DNA of 8,787 nucleotides from Chitinivibrio sp051745065 (GTDB lineage Bacteria > Fibrobacterota > Chitinivibrionia > Chitinivibrionales > Chitinivibrionaceae). Of the stretch, positions 6,037-8,787 are shown piece by piece. Positions within the stretch are counted from its first letter, which is position 1. Each line of letters starts with the position of its first letter. A program made the position numbers and the translations under genes. Where the stretch lies: the NCBI GenBank assembly GCA_051745065.1, contig JBNJDQ010000102.1, positions 1 to 8,787 of the forward strand. The letters are read 5' to 3'. The notes under the pieces were generated by a model. That model searched no databases. It saw only the letters and a program-made list of their open reading frames with translations, and was not told the origin of the DNA.

Positions 6037-7200
6037 ATGTATACAATTCCGGCACTCCTCTGCGCACTGCTTTTTATAACCCTCACAGGGCTCTGCCTGT
6101 TTACCGCCCTGCAGCGGCGGCGCTACACCCCGGGAACACAAAAAAACTTCAACCCCGCATGTGCAATCATAATCCCTTGTAAAGGAGCATGTTCCGATCT
6201 TGAAGAGAATCTTGAATCCTTCTTTCATCTGGAAGAAAAATCCTACGAAATACTCTTTACAGTGGAAAGCAATGATGATCCCGCCGCCGCCGTAATCGAC
6301 CGGATTACCGCCCGTCACAGCAGGGGCAAAAAGGTGATTGCCGGGATCACAACCGGAGGCTGTCAAAAAAACCACAATCTTCTTGCCGCCGCTGAAATCG
6401 CGGAATCCACTGATATTCTGGTCTTTGCCGATTCCGACATTGACACATATCCGACATGGCTGCAGGCCATTACGGCGCCTCTTGCAGATTCCTCCGTTAC
6501 AGCAGCGACGGGGTTTCGCTGGCTCTACCCCGATACAGTCACCCCGGGGGCAGCGGCCCATGCGTTGCAGAACCAGACGATTTTTGCAACATTCTCACTC
6601 AGTTCCGCTCTCTGGAACGGCGGGCTCTGGGGCGGTTCCACGGCCATACGGCGAACGGATTTTGACCGATTAAACGTTGCCGGTCGGTGGCGGGAAACTG
6701 CCGTTGACGACCTGAGCCTGTCCGAACTGCTGCGAAAAAACGGGGCCAAAACAGTCCTTGCCTATGATTGCATCACCCCCACACACCGCACGATTTCACG
6801 GTGGAGAGATGCCCTGCGCTGGTATCGCCGTCAGGTAATGTATCTCAAAATCCATCAAAGCCGTGACTGGATTGCGGCCTTCGCTGCCGCCATTATCTAT
6901 ACAGCCGGCCTTATCCTCTCCCCCTTCGCCCTGGCTGAATTTATTCAGGGAGCCCCCTTCATGGAGAGCGCTCTTCTGCCGACGATACTCATTCTCGGAC
7001 CAATGCTGCAGGCAAGCACCTTTCCTCTGATGGGAAAGAGCCGCCATACTGCGGCATTGATACTCCTTGCTCCTCTCTCCATGGTATCGATTATGACGGC
7101 AACCCTCTGGACTGCTCTCAACAATAGAATTTCCTGGAGCGGATATATATATTCAGTAAAGCAAAAAGATGGGACCGTAACACATATAGAGAGGCTCTAA
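6037..7200 (+). CDS. Membrane glycosyltransferase, family 2/21 (ceramide glucosyltransferase-like)
   Basis: A 387-residue inner-membrane glycosyltransferase that likely adds a sugar from a nucleotide sugar to a lipid acceptor on the cytoplasmic face. An N-terminal membrane helix (about 4-24) precedes a GT-A catalytic domain: CAIIIPCKG (42-50), acidic ESNDDP (77-82), a KN-type motif at K111 (QKNHNLLAA), the metal-binding DSD (132-134, FADSDIDTYPTWL), WGGSTAIRR (198-206) and the general-base DDLSLSE (224-230). These are followed by LRWYRRQ (260-266), where family 21 has (Q/R)xxRW, and about three C-terminal membrane helices (277-362). The tail SWSGYIYS fits the family-21 end. HpnI of hopanoid synthesis has a similar plan, but no other hpn gene is present, so the acceptor is unknown. 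AAAGGA six bases before the ATG supports the start. It is first of three tightly packed genes. I found no convincing promoter in the ~100 bases upstream. Confidence 0.88.
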   Translation: MYTIPALLCALLFITLTGLCLFTALQRRRYTPGTQKNFNPACAIIIPCKGACSDLEENLESFFHLEEKSYEILFTVESNDDPAAAVIDRITARHSRGKKVIAGITTGGCQKNHNLLAAAEIAESTDILVFADSDIDTYPTWLQAITAPLADSSVTAATGFRWLYPDTVTPGAAAHALQNQTIFATFSLSSALWNGGLWGGSTAIRRTDFDRLNVAGRWRETAVDDLSLSELLRKNGAKTVLAYDCITPTHRTISRWRDALRWYRRQVMYLKIHQSRDWIAAFAAAIIYTAGLILSPFALAEFIQGAPFMESALLPTILILGPMLQASTFPLMGKSRHTAALILLAPLSMVSIMTATLWTALNNRISWSGYIYSVKQKDGTVTHIERL

Positions 7201-7201
7201 G

Positions 7202-7789
7202 ATGAGATGTGCCGTATTTGCCTCCGGGGGAGGATCCAATTTTCAGGTTCTTGCGGAACAGCTGGAACAGAGCCCTGCAGAGATAGTGCTGCTTATATCC
7301 AACAACAGTACGAGCGGCGCAATGCAGCGGGCTCAGAAACTTGGCATACCGGCTGTTCATATATCCGGCAGGACACATCCCGACAGCCGTGAATATACAG
7401 CTGCCCTTACAGCGTTGATGAAGGAGTATAACGTAGACACAATCCTTCTGGCGGGCTACATGAAACGCCTGCCGGCGGATCTGATCGCTGCCTGCCCCGA
7501 AAGAATACTGAATATTCATCCGGCTCTGCTCCCCGCTTTCGGTGGCAGAGGAATGTACGGCATACACATTCACCGCGCCGTAATTGACGCAGGAGTTAAA
7601 AAAACGGGAGTCACGGTTCACTTTGTCAATGAAGAATATGACCGCGGACGTATTATTACCCAGGTCCCCGTCCCCGTGTATACAGATGATACACCGGAAA
7701 AGCTTGCACAACGCGTGCTTGCTGTTGAACACGATACGTACTGGCGGGTTGTGGATCGCCTTGCACGGGGGCATTCTCTGCATGACTAA
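7202..7789 (+). CDS. purN: Phosphoribosylglycinamide formyltransferase (PurN)
   Basis: A 195-residue cytoplasmic enzyme that transfers the formyl group of 10-formyltetrahydrofolate to glycinamide ribonucleotide, step three of purine synthesis. The phosphate-binding loop ASGGGSNF is at 7-14. The active site shows N104 and H106 in NIHPALLPAF, and D147 in HFVNEEYDRGRII. LLAGYMKRL (82-90) is the usual folate-binding core. After the catalytic loop the sequence reads GGRGMYGIHIH (114-124), a variant I associate with Bacteroidota-like and some other lineages rather than the E. coli PGLHTH form. Length is normal. The start lies one base after the glycosyltransferase stop, with AGAGG about eight bases upstream, indicating coupled translation. 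The 3' end overlaps rnhB. No other purine gene is adjacent. Confidence 0.97.
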   Translation: MRCAVFASGGGSNFQVLAEQLEQSPAEIVLLISNNSTSGAMQRAQKLGIPAVHISGRTHPDSREYTAALTALMKEYNVDTILLAGYMKRLPADLIAACPERILNIHPALLPAFGGRGMYGIHIHRAVIDAGVKKTGVTVHFVNEEYDRGRIITQVPVPVYTDDTPEKLAQRVLAVEHDTYWRVVDRLARGHSLHD

Positions 7790-8405
7790 TACCGTCTTTG
7801 ACAGCCAATGGAAAGACAGATCCACCCTCGTTGGTGTTGACGAAGCCGGGCGCGGCCCTTTGGCGGGGCCTGTTGTTGCCGCTGCAGTAATTCTGAACCC
7901 GGAAACTGCTCCCGTCACCGGGCTGAATGACTCAAAAAAACTCACGGAAGCAAAACGGGAATCCCTCTTTCCGCTGATCCTTGAAAATGCCGCAGCCTGG
8001 GGAATCCATGCGGTCAGCTCCGGCATAATTGATGAGATCAATATCCTCCAGGCAACCTTTCTGGCCATGGAAAAAAGCATCGATAAACTGAATATTTCCT
8101 GGAAACATGTATTGGTGGATGGTAATCACCGAATTCCAACACTGCCCCCGACAGTACAAACCCCGCTCGTAGGCGGCGACGGCCGCAGCGCCGCTGTAGC
8201 AGCTGCATCAATCCTTGCCAAGGTAACGCGTGACCGCATCATGCGCGGCTACGACCGCCGCTGGCCGCAATACGGCTTTGCTCAGCACAAAGGATACGGT
8301 ACCAAAGCACATAAAGCCGCCCTGACAGATTACGGGCTTACGTCAATTCACCGGCGAAGTTTCTGTCGCTTCCATACTCAGGCGGTACAACAGTCTTTCC
8401 TCTGA
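7782..8405 (+). CDS. rnhB: Ribonuclease HII (RnhB)
   Basis: A 207-residue RNase HII that nicks RNA in RNA/DNA hybrids and starts removal of ribonucleotides misincorporated in DNA. The N-terminus carries LVGVDEAGRGPLAGPV with catalytic D20, E21 and the GRG ribose-recognition motif (23-25). LNDSKKL is at 48-54. The third acid is D113 in VLVDGNH and the fourth is most likely D133 in VGGDG. AAASILAKVTRDRIM (140-154), HKGYGT (169-174, tyrosine conserved) and HRRSF (190-194) complete the family signature. The chosen ATG gives a normal N-terminus and overlaps purN by eight bases (ATGACTAA), with GGGGG about ten bases upstream. The frame stays open further upstream inside purN, but that would add an unrelated extension. 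Last gene of the operon. Confidence 0.97.
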   Translation: MTNTVFDSQWKDRSTLVGVDEAGRGPLAGPVVAAAVILNPETAPVTGLNDSKKLTEAKRESLFPLILENAAAWGIHAVSSGIIDEINILQATFLAMEKSIDKLNISWKHVLVDGNHRIPTLPPTVQTPLVGGDGRSAAVAAASILAKVTRDRIMRGYDRRWPQYGFAQHKGYGTKAHKAALTDYGLTSIHRRSFCRFHTQAVQQSFL

Positions 8406-8427
8406 TTCTTTCCCGTCCGGGGCAGAA

Positions 8428-8456
8428 ACGGTACACCTCAGCTCTGTACCTACCGT
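8428..8456. repeat. Nested inverted repeat after rnhB
   Basis: GGTACA (8430-8435) and TGTACC (8445-8450) form a 6-bp stem over a nine-base loop. ACGGTA (8428-8433) and TACCGT (8451-8456) form an alternative, overlapping pairing. No T-run follows, so it is not a classic terminator; it could be a protein-binding site, an RNA 3'-end structure or chance. Confidence 0.35.
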
Positions 8457-8516
8457 ATTGTCAATCCCCCAATCAAAAGAATACACACAGAAAAATCTTA
8501 AACGTACCGCACAAGC

Positions 8517-8570
8517 AAAAAAATCTCCCTGCCGCAAAAATATTCCGGCACAACACGGGATTTTTGTGTA
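8517..8570 (+). terminator. Terminator-like hairpin after rnhB operon
   Basis: TGCCG (8530-8534) pairs with CGGCA (8546-8550), and CCC (8527-8529) with GGG (8557-8559). An outer AAAAAT/ATTTTT arm (8519-8524 with 8560-8565) is separated by small bulges. T-rich sequence follows. The stem is imperfect but the position, about 110 bases past rnhB and ahead of the next gene, suits an operon terminator. Confidence 0.42.
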
Positions 8571-8608
8571 TTTTAGTATATAAACAGTGAATGAAAAAGG
8601 AGCTCCTC

Positions 8609-8787
8609 ATGAGAATCGCAGTAAAATCTCTCCTGTTGATGTTTTTAATAACAATTCTCGCGGCGGCGGAAGTATTTAACGTTCGTCCTACCTCACGGAT
8701 CGGAATCTATAAGAACCGTATTCGCCAGGTCAATGAAGACCCCATCGAGAAAGTTGATGACGATGACAAACTCCTTGTAAAGAAGAC
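8609..8787 (+). CDS. Exported protein of unknown function, 3' partial
   Basis: The first 59 codons of a gene that leaves the window. The N-terminus is a typical Sec signal peptide: MRIAVK basic region, hydrophobic SLLLMFLITIL and a small-residue end AAA before EVFNV, where cleavage is likely. The mature start is polar and charged (RPTSRIGIYKNRIRQVNEDP), then acidic. No domain is recognisable from so short a piece. AAGGAG ends six bases before the chosen ATG and decides the start; an in-frame ATG at 8591 would add six residues but lacks a ribosome-binding site. TATATA at 8577-8582 could be a -10 element, without a clear -35. Probably periplasmic or outer-membrane associated. Confidence 0.75.
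   Translation, partial: MRIAVKSLLLMFLITILAAAEVFNVRPTSRIGIYKNRIRQVNEDPIEKVDDDDKLLVKK

Noticed and set aside
7584..7781. Upstream extension of the rnhB frame to an ATG at 7584
   Set aside because: The extra 66 codons overlap purN and precede a complete RNase HII N-terminus; the ATG at 7782 fits the family.
7118..8080. 320-codon minus-strand frame across the operon
   Set aside because: It runs antisense to the glycosyltransferase end, purN and rnhB, all with intact family motifs on the plus strand.
8756..8770. DDDDK acidic run in the partial exported protein
   Set aside because: It resembles an enteropeptidase site by chance; no biological reason for it in a bacterium.
1..8787. CRISPR array, insertion sequence, integrase or prophage at the tRNA
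   Set aside because: No spaced direct repeats, transposase motifs or integrase gene are visible, and the tRNA 3' end is not duplicated nearby.

Overview
The window looks like ordinary chromosome from a Gram-negative bacterium of roughly 50% GC. The evidence is a TonB-dependent outer-membrane receptor with a C-terminal phenylalanine, plus housekeeping genes (uvrC, HU, purN, rnhB, a tRNA). The PurN variant with GGRGMYG after the active-site loop is, as I recall, common in Bacteroidota and related FCB lineages. Together with a bacterial RIO-type kinase this hints at an FCB-like organism such as Fibrobacterota, but I cannot fix the taxon from sequence alone. No phage, insertion sequence, CRISPR array or defence locus is visible.

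Layout. Positions 1-2268 (+) hold most of a TonB-dependent receptor. Its first ~45 bases are anomalous: about 80% GC, with an in-frame stop and a possible frameshift. It converges on a minus-strand RIO kinase (2349-3200), and a strong bidirectional terminator (2295-2328) lies between them. A ~360-base stretch (3201-3563) holds no gene I recognise, only a doubtful 67-codon frame. Next on the minus strand come a tRNA-Arg(ACG) with its own promoter and terminator, uvrC (3725-5518) and an HU-family DNA-binding protein (5582-5863). The HU gene has a well-formed promoter with A-tracts upstream, and its terminator ends only a few bases before the uvrC start codon.

The HU gene is divergent from a plus-strand operon: a membrane-bound family-2/21 glycosyltransferase (6037-7200), purN (7202-7789) and rnhB (7782-8405). 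These are separated by 1 base and overlapped by 8 bases, so translational coupling is likely although the functions are unrelated (glycolipid synthesis, purine synthesis, ribonucleotide removal). After a terminator-like hairpin, a new gene for an exported protein begins at 8609 and runs off the end.

Together the window covers envelope functions (receptor, lipid glycosyltransferase, exported protein) and nucleic-acid maintenance (UvrC, HU, RNase HII). I do not see a convincing new multi-gene system. The most useful second looks are the broken receptor start, the bacterial RIO kinase, the HU terminator/uvrC start arrangement and the unexplained stretch upstream of the RIO kinase.
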